Positions 8,177 to 16,338 of a DNA stretch of 64,000 nucleotides are shown piece after piece. The stretch comes from an uncultured Pelagimonas sp. (GTDB lineage Bacteria; Pseudomonadota; Alphaproteobacteria; Rhodobacterales; Rhodobacteraceae). The first letter of the stretch is position 1; each line of letters begins with the position of its first letter. The stretch lies in NCBI GenBank assembly GCA_947499735.1, contig CANMPP010000002.1, positions 62,001 to 126,000 of the forward strand, in the 5' to 3' direction. The notes beneath the pieces were generated by a model, which was not told the origin of the DNA, made no database searches, and worked only from the letters and a program-made list of their open reading frames with translations. The position numbers were made by a program, and so were the translations under genes.

Positions 8177-9916
8177 TTAGTGTTTTTTCTTCTTTGGAGG
8201 CATCAGGTCCGTGATCGTGCCTTCGAACATTTCAGCCGCAAAGTTGATTGTCTCTGACAATGTTGGGTGCGGGTGAATTGTATGGCCCAAATCAACTGCA
8301 TCAGCGCCCATTTCAATTGCCAATGCTGCCTCGGCAATCAGATCGCCTGCATTCGTACCTGTGATGCAGGCACCAATGATGCGCTGATCTTCTGGATCAA
8401 ATAGCAGCTTGGTCAGACCTTCAGAGCGGGCATTTGCCAATGCTTTGCCAGACGCGGCCCAAGGGATAACACCCTTTTCGTATTTGATACCTTTGGCTTT
8501 TGCCTCGGTTTCAGTCAGGCCACACCATGCAACTTCTGGATCCGTATAGGCCACAGATGGGATCAGTTTCGCGTCAAAGAAACGCTTCTCACCTGCCGCA
8601 ACTTCGGCTGCAACCTTGCCTTCGTGCACAGCTTTGTGTGCCAGCATTGGTTGACCAACGATGTCACCGATCGCAAAGATATGCGGGACACCGGTACGCA
8701 TTTGACCATCCACAGCGATAAAGCCGCGTTCATCCACTGCGATACCTGCTTTTTCTGCATCGATCAGCTTGCCATTCGGCTTACGGCCAACCGCAACCAG
8801 AACCTTGTCAAACGTGTCAGAGAAGGATTTGGATGTGTCATCTTCAAAGGTGACTTTCATGCCTGCTTTGGTCGCTTCAACAGCTGTGACCTTGGTCTTT
8901 AGCAAGATGTTTTCGTAACGACCTTTGATGCGCGTCATCAGAGGTTTGACAACATCCTTATCCGCGCCCGGGATGATCTGATCCATCAGCTCAACCACGG
9001 TGATATTGGATCCCAGCGCATCGTAAACAGTTGCCATTTCCAAACCGATGATGCCACCGCCAAGGATCAGCATACGCTCTGGGATGTCTTTCAACTCCAA
9101 CGCACCGGTGCTGTCGATCACGCGATCATCTTCTGGGATGAAGGGTAGGTTTACAGGTTCTGAACCAGCCGCGATGACACATTGGTCAAAGGAGACTGTT
9201 TTTGTACCTTCTTCGCCGGTGACTTCGATCATGTTTGGACCAGTGAATTTACCGGTACCGCGCACAACCTCGACGTTACGGGCTTTGGACAGACCGCCCA
9301 GTCCGCCTGTCAATTTGCCGACAACGCTGTCTTTAAACGCGCGCAATTCGTCCAGATTGACCTCTGGCTTGGCAAAAGTCACACCATGGGCTGCCATGTC
9401 TTCGGCTTCTGTCATGACCTTGGCCACGTGCAGTAGCGCCTTGGACGGGATACAGCCAACGTTCAAACAAACACCACCCAATGTTGGGTTGCGTTCAATC
9501 AGAACAACCTTTTTGCCAAGGTCAGCTGCGCGGAACGCAGCCGTGTAACCGCCAGGGCCTGAACCCAGAACAACCACTTCGCCATGCACATCGCCGGGAC
9601 CGGATGCGGTACCTGTTGCTGCAACGGCCGTTGGTGCAGGTGCGGCGGCAGGGGTTGCCGGTGCTGCTGCGGGCGTGTCGCCTGCGGCCTCTGCTTCCAG
9701 AACAAGGATCACATCGCCTTCGCCGATTTCATCGCCTTCAGCGACTTTGATCTCAAGGACTTTACCAGCGGCGGGGGAGGGGACCTCCATCGTCGCCTTG
9801 TCGCTTTCCAGTTCAACCAAGGCATCTTCTTCGGCGATGACATCACCAACAGAGACCAAAATGGTTACGACAGGAACCTTATCGAAATCACCAATATCAG
9901 GGACTTTAACTTCCAT
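8177..9916 (-). CDS. lpd: Dihydrolipoyl dehydrogenase (E3) with N-terminal lipoyl domain
   Basis: E3 reoxidises dihydrolipoamide of the pyruvate dehydrogenase complex with NAD. The 579 aa exceed the usual ~465 because residues 1-80 are a biotinyl/lipoyl domain (VKVPDIGDFDKVPV; lipoyl lysine in ESDKATMEV). An Ala/Pro linker (about residues 84-105) follows, then the flavoprotein: FAD loop VLGSGPGGYTAAFRAAD, redox disulfide GGVCLNVGCIPSKALL, NAD loop ILGGGIIGLEM, second FAD motif IFAIGDIVGQPMLAHKA and the catalytic His-Glu in HPHPTLSE. I start at the ATG at 9916, 11 nt after the aceF stop and behind GGAGAG; a start 18 nt further up would put MVRRAI before the domain. Third gene of the operon. 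Confidence 0.97.
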   Translation of the reverse strand: MEVKVPDIGDFDKVPVVTILVSVGDVIAEEDALVELESDKATMEVPSPAAGKVLEIKVAEGDEIGEGDVILVLEAEAAGDTPAAAPATPAAAPAPTAVAATGTASGPGDVHGEVVVLGSGPGGYTAAFRAADLGKKVVLIERNPTLGGVCLNVGCIPSKALLHVAKVMTEAEDMAAHGVTFAKPEVNLDELRAFKDSVVGKLTGGLGGLSKARNVEVVRGTGKFTGPNMIEVTGEEGTKTVSFDQCVIAAGSEPVNLPFIPEDDRVIDSTGALELKDIPERMLILGGGIIGLEMATVYDALGSNITVVELMDQIIPGADKDVVKPLMTRIKGRYENILLKTKVTAVEATKAGMKVTFEDDTSKSFSDTFDKVLVAVGRKPNGKLIDAEKAGIAVDERGFIAVDGQMRTGVPHIFAIGDIVGQPMLAHKAVHEGKVAAEVAAGEKRFFDAKLIPSVAYTDPEVAWCGLTETEAKAKGIKYEKGVIPWAASGKALANARSEGLTKLLFDPEDQRIIGACITGTNAGDLIAEAALAIEMGADAVDLGHTIHPHPTLSETINFAAEMFEGTITDLMPPKKKKH

Positions 9917-9927
9917 AATGGCTCTCC

Positions 9928-11193
9928 TTACCACATCAGCTTGCGCATATCGCCAAGCAGCGTCTTGAGCGTTACGCAGAAGCGTGCAGCCAAGGCGCCG
10001 TCGACGGCACGGTGGTCATAAGACAGCGACAGTGGCTGCATCAGGCGTGGTTCAAATTCACCAGTTGCTTTGTTCCAAACCGGTTGCATTTTGGACCGTG
10101 TCAGGCCGAGGATCGCCACTTCTGGTGCGTTGACCAGTGGTGTGAAGGACGTGCCGCCAATTCCGCCAAGGGAGGAAATGGTGAAGGTCGCGCCTTGCAT
10201 ATCCGCACCTTTCAGCTCGCCTGCGCGGGCTTTACCGGACAACTCCATCAGATCTTTTGAGATATCAACGATACCTTTGCGATCCGCGTCTTTGATGACT
10301 GGAACAACCAGACCGTTTGGCGTGTCTGCCGCAAAGCCGATGTTGTAATAGTCTTTCTTGATCAGTTTGTCGCCGTCAGGATGCACAGAAGAATTCAGTT
10401 CCCAATGCGTTTTCAGCGCAGAAACAGATGCTTTGATCACGAAGGACAGCAAAGTGACGCGATAGCCGTTTTCTTTGGCCATTGTGTCCATTTCTTTGCG
10501 GTAAGGATCCAGATCCGTGATGTCCGCTTCTTCGTTATGCGTGACCATCGGGATGTTCAGCCAAGAGCGGTGCAGTGCCGGGCCAGAGATCTTTTTGATG
10601 CGCGACATTTCCACATCTTCGACTGGGCCGAATTTGGAAAAGTCGACAGCTGGAATGGGTGGGATACCCATGCCGCCCTGAACGGCTGCGCCAGCTGCTG
10701 CTGGTGCAGTGGATTTCAGTGCCTTTTCCACGTCTTCACGCAGGATGCGGCCCTTGCGACCGGATCCATTGACCTTGTTCAGGTCAACCTCAACCCGGCG
10801 TGCAAAGGCACGAACGGATGGGGATGCGTGTACTTTGGAGAAACCTGCATCGGTTACAGCGGGTGCCGCTGCCGGAGCAGGGGCTGCTACGGGTGCTGGC
10901 GCTGCGGCTGGTGCCGCAGCAGGAGCTGCTGGCGCTTCGGCAGGTGCCGCTGCTGCGCCATCTGCTTCAAACACCATGATCACATCGCCTTCGCCGACTT
11001 CGTCACCTTCAGAGACTTTGATCTCTTTCACGGTGCCAGACACGGGCGATGGAACTTCCATCGTGGCCTTGTCGCTTTCCAGCTCTAGCAGTGCGTCTTC
11101 CTCGGAAACCACGTCGCCTACGGAAACAAGGATCGCAACCACCGGCACCTTGTCGAAATCGCCGATATCGGGAACTTTAACGTCTACGGTCAT
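9928..11193 (-). CDS. aceF: Dihydrolipoyllysine acetyltransferase (E2 of pyruvate dehydrogenase)
   Basis: E2 forms the core of the pyruvate dehydrogenase complex and passes the acetyl group from lipoamide to CoA. The 421-aa protein has one lipoyl domain (residues 1-80, lysine in ESDKATMEV), an Ala/Pro linker (about 83-115), the peripheral subunit-binding domain (VHASPSVRAFARRVEVDLN..GRKGRI, about 125-160) and the catalytic domain ending in SYDHRAVDGALAARF, with the HxxxDG active site. E. coli AceF carries three lipoyl domains, but single-domain E2s are common. It lies 24 bp after aceE. Confidence 0.96.
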   Translation of the reverse strand: MTVDVKVPDIGDFDKVPVVAILVSVGDVVSEEDALLELESDKATMEVPSPVSGTVKEIKVSEGDEVGEGDVIMVFEADGAAAAPAEAPAAPAAAPAAAPAPVAAPAPAAAPAVTDAGFSKVHASPSVRAFARRVEVDLNKVNGSGRKGRILREDVEKALKSTAPAAAGAAVQGGMGIPPIPAVDFSKFGPVEDVEMSRIKKISGPALHRSWLNIPMVTHNEEADITDLDPYRKEMDTMAKENGYRVTLLSFVIKASVSALKTHWELNSSVHPDGDKLIKKDYYNIGFAADTPNGLVVPVIKDADRKGIVDISKDLMELSGKARAGELKGADMQGATFTISSLGGIGGTSFTPLVNAPEVAILGLTRSKMQPVWNKATGEFEPRLMQPLSLSYDHRAVDGALAARFCVTLKTLLGDMRKLMW

Positions 11194-11217
11194 TAGTCAA
11201 TTCTCCTCGCTTCCCAC

Positions 11218-13872
11218 TTAAACCAAACGTGGGTTCGGCTTTTCGCCGTCAATGTCGTATTTCGCCAGAGCTTTTTCCAACTCTGCTTTGGTCACAACGC
11301 CTTCGCGGAATAGATCCACCATGGCTGCTGCCGCAACATGGTTTGCGTCCACCTCGAAGAAGCGGCGCAGGTTTACGCGGCTGTCAGAGCGGCCATAGCC
11401 GTCTGTACCCAGAACCGTGTAGCGGTTGGTTACATGTGCACGGATTTGGTCCGCATAGCTCTTCATGTAATCGGTCGCGACAATGATCGGGCCTTTTGCA
11501 GAAGCCAAAGTTTTCTGCACGTAAGACTCTTTTGGTTCCGCCAATGGGTTCAAGCGGTTGTAGCGTTCGACATCCTGCATATCGCGGGCCAGCTCGTTAA
11601 AGCTTGGTGCGGACCAGATGTCAGACGTGACGCCAAAGTCTTCTTTCAGCATTTCTGCCGCTTTCATGACTTGGATCATGATTGTGCCAGAGCCCATCAG
11701 GTTCACGTGCTTCTTCGCGCGCTTTGGTGCCTTGGAGAAACGGTAGAGGCCTTTGATGATACCTTCTTCCGCGCCCATTGGCATTGTTGGGTGGCTGTAG
11801 TTTTCGTTCATGAGCGTCAGGTAGAAATAGACATCTTCCTGATCTTCATACATCCGCTTCAGACCATGCTGAACAATGACTGCGACTTCGTAAGAGAAGG
11901 TCGGGTCATAGCTGATGCAGTTCGGGATGGTGCCTGCCAGGATGTGGCTATGACCATCTTCGTGCTGCAGGCCTTCGCCGTTCAGTGTTGTACGTCCAGC
12001 AGTACCACCCAGCATAAAGCCACGTGCACGGCTGTCGCCTGCGGCCCAAGCCAGATCGCCGATCCGCTGGAAGCCGAACATTGAATAGTAGATGTAGAAC
12101 GGGATCATTGGAACGCCGTGGTTGGAATATGACGTTGCCGCCGCAATCCAATCGGACATAGCGCCCGCTTCGTTGATGCCCTCTTGCAGAACCTGACCAC
12201 TGGTCGTTTCTTTGTAATACGCCATCTGATCGCGATCTTCTGGCGTATAGTTCTGGCCCTTAGGGTTGTAGATACCAACCGAGCGGAACAGACCCTCCAT
12301 ACCGAAGGTACGGCTTTCATCTGGAACAATTGGCACAACATATTTGCCGATTGTTTTGTCCCGCAACAGAGTTGTCAGAATTTGAACAAAGGCCATTGTT
12401 GTAGAAATTTCGCGCTCGCCGGTGGTTTCCAACTGACGCTTGAACTTGTCCAGCGCTGGAATTTCCAGAGGACCGGCGCCAGTGTAGCGTTTGGGGAATT
12501 CACCGCCCAGCTCCTGACGACGCTCTTGCAGATATGCTTTCTGCGCGTTGTTCAGAGTGACGAATGGGGCATTGGGAATGTCTTTGTCGTCAACCGGGAT
12601 GTTGAAACGATCCCGCATGTCGCGCAGTTGATCTTCGGCCATTTTCTTTTGCTGGTGGGTCGTGTTCTGACCTTCACCAGCTGATCCCATGCCATAACCT
12701 TTGACGGTTTTGACCAGAATACAGGTTGGCTGACCTTCGGCTTCTGTCGCGCGTTTAAAGGCGTTGTAGACCTTTTTCGTATCATGACCACCGCGGCGCA
12801 GATTCCAGATTTCGTCATCTGTCCAATCCGCAACCAATTCGGCTGTTTCAGGATATTTGTTAAAGAAGTGCTCGCGAACATAAGCACCGTCTTTGGACTT
12901 GAACGTCTGGTAGTCACCGTCAACGGTTTCTTCCATCAGCTGACGCAGTTTGCCGGATGTGTCACGCTCTAGCAGGTCATCCCAATCGCGACCCCAAAGC
13001 AGTTTGATCACGTCCCAACCAGAACCGCGGAAGTTGCCTTCCAGTTCTTGGATGATTTTGGAGTTACCGCGAACCGGGCCATCCAAACGCTGTAGGTTAC
13101 AGTTGATCACAAAGATCAGGTTGTCCAAACCTTCACGTGCCGCCAAATGAATCGCGCCCAATGATTCCGGCTCGTCCATTTCGCCGTCACCAAGGAAGGC
13201 CCAAACCTTACGGTCGCCCGCATCAATCAGGCCACGGTTGTGCATGTATTTCATGAACCGCGCTTGGTAGATCGCCATCAATGGGCCAAGACCCATGGAA
13301 ACGGTTGGGAACTGCCAATATTCTGGCATCAACCAAGGGTGTGGGTAAGAAGACAGACCGCCGCCGTCAACTTCGGAGCGGAAATTCAGCATCTGCTCTT
13401 CGGTGATGCGGCCTTCCATGAAGGAACGCGCATAGATACCGGGAACGATATGTCCTTGGAAGAACACAAGGTCACCACCGTGAATCGCGGATTTGGCACG
13501 CCAGAAATGGTTCAGTCCAACGTCATACATGTTTGCTGAAGAGGCAAAGGACGCAATGTGTCCACCATATTCAGACGAAACTTTGTTACGCTTCACAACA
13601 GTTGCCATCGCATTCCAGCGATTGATGGCGCGAATGCGTGTTTCCATCTCGTAATCGCCGGGCATCTCAACTTCATCATCGGTATCGATGGTGTTCAGAT
13701 ATGGCGTTGTGGATGAAAATGGCAGTTTCGCACCCGCTGAACGGGCCTGTTGTACAGCCTTATCCAGAAGAAAATGCGCGCGGTTCGCACCGTCGCGTGC
13801 AATCACATCTTCGATTGCTTCTTGCCACTCCTGGGACTCGACCGGGTCGATATCTTGGGGATGATCTGTCAT
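11218..13872 (-). CDS. aceE: Pyruvate dehydrogenase E1, homodimeric type
   Basis: AceE decarboxylates pyruvate with thiamine diphosphate and reductively acetylates the lipoyl arm of E2. The 884-aa length from the ATG at 13872 fits the homodimeric class and not the two-subunit PdhA/PdhB type found in many alphaproteobacteria. Visible marks are LNHFWRAKSAIHGGDLVFFQGH, the ThDP motif WAFLGDGEMDEPES...NLIFVINCN near residue 230-265 and LQHEDGHSHILAGTIPNC near 640. The reading frame remains open 108 nt further upstream, but GGGAGAGGACG directly before 13872 and family alignment favour the short start. First gene of aceE-aceF-lpd. Confidence 0.97.
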   Translation of the reverse strand: MTDHPQDIDPVESQEWQEAIEDVIARDGANRAHFLLDKAVQQARSAGAKLPFSSTTPYLNTIDTDDEVEMPGDYEMETRIRAINRWNAMATVVKRNKVSSEYGGHIASFASSANMYDVGLNHFWRAKSAIHGGDLVFFQGHIVPGIYARSFMEGRITEEQMLNFRSEVDGGGLSSYPHPWLMPEYWQFPTVSMGLGPLMAIYQARFMKYMHNRGLIDAGDRKVWAFLGDGEMDEPESLGAIHLAAREGLDNLIFVINCNLQRLDGPVRGNSKIIQELEGNFRGSGWDVIKLLWGRDWDDLLERDTSGKLRQLMEETVDGDYQTFKSKDGAYVREHFFNKYPETAELVADWTDDEIWNLRRGGHDTKKVYNAFKRATEAEGQPTCILVKTVKGYGMGSAGEGQNTTHQQKKMAEDQLRDMRDRFNIPVDDKDIPNAPFVTLNNAQKAYLQERRQELGGEFPKRYTGAGPLEIPALDKFKRQLETTGEREISTTMAFVQILTTLLRDKTIGKYVVPIVPDESRTFGMEGLFRSVGIYNPKGQNYTPEDRDQMAYYKETTSGQVLQEGINEAGAMSDWIAAATSYSNHGVPMIPFYIYYSMFGFQRIGDLAWAAGDSRARGFMLGGTAGRTTLNGEGLQHEDGHSHILAGTIPNCISYDPTFSYEVAVIVQHGLKRMYEDQEDVYFYLTLMNENYSHPTMPMGAEEGIIKGLYRFSKAPKRAKKHVNLMGSGTIMIQVMKAAEMLKEDFGVTSDIWSAPSFNELARDMQDVERYNRLNPLAEPKESYVQKTLASAKGPIIVATDYMKSYADQIRAHVTNRYTVLGTDGYGRSDSRVNLRRFFEVDANHVAAAAMVDLFREGVVTKAELEKALAKYDIDGEKPNPRLV

Positions 13873-14060
13873 TCGTCCTCTCCCTGACTGTGCCAGCTTG
13901 TTCTCTAGCGTCCCGAGATGATTGTATATCCCGGTATACTTTCGCAGTAGCGACAATGGCTGGCGTCTCTTTTGTCGCACTCTTAATTGATCTGGGTAAC
14001 AGGGTTAACCCTAGGGTGGGAGATATGCCAGTGCATAACTTCCATGCACCTATTGCATGG
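13873..14060 (-). promoter_or_regulatory. aceE upstream region with several palindromes
   Basis: The 222-bp gap before aceE carries dyads that could be regulator sites. They are GTATA-N6-TATAC at 13924-13939, the perfect GGGTTAACCC at 14002-14011 overlapping CCCTAGGG at 14009-14016, and GTGCAT-N7-ATGCAC at 14031-14049 with a further TTGCATGG half-site at 14053. I cannot assign them to a named factor. A PdhR-type site was not recognised. Confidence 0.4.
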
Positions 14061-14094
14061 CGACCTGTTTAAGAAGTCTTGCGTCTTGAAGGCC

Positions 14095-15021
14095 TTAGCC
14101 CAATTCGTTTTTTGCAAATTTTCCATAAATCAATGCTGCAGCTGCATAATCGGCAGCTGCAATTCCGCGAAACATGAAAGCCTTTGGGCCCGTCTGGATG
14201 TCGCAACTTTGGGACAAAAGATCGCAAAGATCGCCTGTGATTTGGGATGCTGGAACCATCGGTTCCGGTTGGCTTACCTCTTGTTGAAAATCATCCGTGA
14301 CGATTGTTTTGAAAACATTCAGGTGCTTTTTTATCCAAGTTTTTGCTGCATCTGTGATGATCGCCAACGCATCGGAATGCATTTGTCTAGCGTCCAAAAA
14401 CGGCGGTCCATCGTAGGTGACTGGCAGGGAACTGACGACTATATCGCATTCCATCGCATCGATCGGGTCATTCGCCAAATCGCAAGCCAAATTATGCCTT
14501 GCTGCAATGCAGCATAACCGCTCAATATTCATTTGCCCACGTCCAAAAAGGACAATTTTTTTGATCGGAAAAAAGGCTGAAAATACTTCTAAATGCGCCC
14601 TTGCCTGCGCGCCGCATCCAATAAAGCCAATCGAGGTGCTTTCAGGATTCGCTAAAAATTTTCCAGACAAAAGGCTCAGAGCTGCTGTTCGAATCCCTGT
14701 GATCCATTCCGCATCCATCACAACACGGGTTTCGCCGGTTTGAGAATCTAACACAGAAATGGAACCGGTTATTGATGGAAGGCCTTTATCAGGGTTGTTC
14801 GGACAGACCGTAACTGCCTTAACAACCGTAAAGTCTGGCCCGGTTGCAAGTGTTGTCATCATGTAGCGACCATCGCCAGGAGCGATCATGGATTTCGGAG
14901 TTGTTAAAACACGACCCGCAATTTTGTCGCGCAATGTGGCTTCAATCGCATCGACCATTTCAGCGGCAGTGATACCAAGTTGCCGAATGTCAGTATCATC
15001 TAAAATCAGCGGTTTGGTCAT
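14095..15021 (-). CDS. Ornithine cyclodeaminase / mu-crystallin family protein
   Basis: A 308-aa NAD(P)-dependent Rossmann protein of the ornithine cyclodeaminase/mu-crystallin/alanine dehydrogenase family. Known members deaminate ornithine, reduce ketimines or make amino-acid precursors, and the substrate here is not readable. Marks are SMIAPGDGRYMMTTLA near residue 45, VVKAVTVCPNNPDKGLPSITG near 65 with the family substrate Lys, TGIRTAALSLLSGKFLA near 105, the GFIGCGAQARAHLE loop near 130 and VTDDFQQ near 240. It lies 12 bp after rmuC on the same strand and is somewhat AT-richer than its neighbours. No arginase or arginine genes are next to it. Confidence 0.85.
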   Translation of the reverse strand: MTKPLILDDTDIRQLGITAAEMVDAIEATLRDKIAGRVLTTPKSMIAPGDGRYMMTTLATGPDFTVVKAVTVCPNNPDKGLPSITGSISVLDSQTGETRVVMDAEWITGIRTAALSLLSGKFLANPESTSIGFIGCGAQARAHLEVFSAFFPIKKIVLFGRGQMNIERLCCIAARHNLACDLANDPIDAMECDIVVSSLPVTYDGPPFLDARQMHSDALAIITDAAKTWIKKHLNVFKTIVTDDFQQEVSQPEPMVPASQITGDLCDLLSQSCDIQTGPKAFMFRGIAAADYAAAALIYGKFAKNELG

Positions 15022-15033
15022 GGCGTGTCTTCT

Positions 15034-16338
15034 TCATTCACCGGGCAGTTTGACCACTTGACCCGTCTCTTGGTCAACTTCTTCAAAATCAAAATTATCC
15101 AGACGTTTCGCTCTGCGACCAGCTTTGTCAGCGCTAATCTTGATCTCTGCGACGTCTTTGGCAGCTTGGGCGAAATGGCGATCTAGATTGCCGACCCGTG
15201 CGCTCAAGCGATCCACATCCGTGTAGAGGGCGGCCAGTTCAGTTCGAATTGCGCCTGCTTGTTCTCGCATGCGGGCGTCTTTTAAAATCGCGCGCATCGT
15301 ATTGAGTGTCGCCATGCAGGTTGTAGGCGACACAATCCAAACTTTTGCAGAAAACCCTTCGCGCACAACATCTGAAAAATTTGCGTGCAACTCGGCATAA
15401 ACAGCTTCGGATGGAAGGAACATCAATGCGCCATCGGCGGTTTCCCCATCCAGAATGTAACGTTCAGATATGTCTTTGATATGTTTGCGAATGGTTGCAC
15501 GCATAAAGCGTGCTGCGTCTGCCAATTCAGCCTCTGTTTTTGCATTGCGCAGCGCTTCGTAGCCTTCTAGCGGGAATTTCGCATCGATGATGATTGGGCC
15601 GGGGGGATTGGGTAAATGGATCAGGCAATCTGCACGCCGCCCATTTGAAAGGGTTGCCTGCATTGTGTAGCTGTCGGAAGGCAATGCTTTGGATACGATA
15701 TCTGTGAGCTGGATTTCTCCGAATGCCCCGCGCGTTTGCTTATTAGACAAAATATCTTGCAAACTAAGAACGTCGCCGGACAAACGCGTGATATTGTCCT
15801 GGGCTTTGTCGATGGTCTCTAACCGTTCATGCAAAGCGCTTAACGATGTTGCTGTGCTTTTTGCGGTGCCGGCCAATACTTCGTTCAAACGTTCCTGCAT
15901 ATCGGTAAGGGCGCGACCGGTTTTCATTTGCAGATCAGCCATGTTTTCCTGCAACCGCATCTGGTTATGTCCCAAGGTCTCGGACAGGGTCAGTTGCTGG
16001 GCCCCTAAACTGTCTGCGAGATTCTGTTGAATATGGGCCAGATGTTCACCGGTTCTTTGTTGCGCGCGCGCCAGATTGTCCTGCATGCCCAGCTGCACTT
16101 CACCCAGTCGCTGTTCCATCATTTGGCCAGCCTGGGCTTGTTGCATGGCGATTGTGTTTAGGTTGCCGGACAGCGTTTGCAGATTTTGTGCCAGATTTCC
16201 GCTTTCAGATGCTGCGCGTGATGCGCGGCCTGCGCTGAGGATCAGTAGGGATATGACGAACACGATCAAAATACCGCCACCGATCAGCAAGAAAAGCGGA
16301 TTGATCGCGATGCCGGTCATCAGGTCAGAATCTGTCAT
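15034..16338 (-). CDS. rmuC: DNA recombination protein RmuC
   Basis: RmuC limits inversions at short inverted repeats, and its C-terminal core resembles a PD-(D/E)xK nuclease. The 434-aa protein has an N-terminal membrane anchor (residues 10-33, PLFLLIGGGILIVFVISLLI). A long coiled coil follows (about 40-185, rich in Gln and Leu), then the conserved domain with GAFGEIQL, PIIIDAKFPLEGYEALRNA, FLPSEAVYAELHANF and WIVSPTTCMATLNTMR. Its ATG overlaps the mutL stop by 4 nt, so the two repair genes are coupled. Confidence 0.94.
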   Translation of the reverse strand: MTDSDLMTGIAINPLFLLIGGGILIVFVISLLILSAGRASRAASESGNLAQNLQTLSGNLNTIAMQQAQAGQMMEQRLGEVQLGMQDNLARAQQRTGEHLAHIQQNLADSLGAQQLTLSETLGHNQMRLQENMADLQMKTGRALTDMQERLNEVLAGTAKSTATSLSALHERLETIDKAQDNITRLSGDVLSLQDILSNKQTRGAFGEIQLTDIVSKALPSDSYTMQATLSNGRRADCLIHLPNPPGPIIIDAKFPLEGYEALRNAKTEAELADAARFMRATIRKHIKDISERYILDGETADGALMFLPSEAVYAELHANFSDVVREGFSAKVWIVSPTTCMATLNTMRAILKDARMREQAGAIRTELAALYTDVDRLSARVGNLDRHFAQAAKDVAEIKISADKAGRRAKRLDNFDFEEVDQETGQVVKLPGE

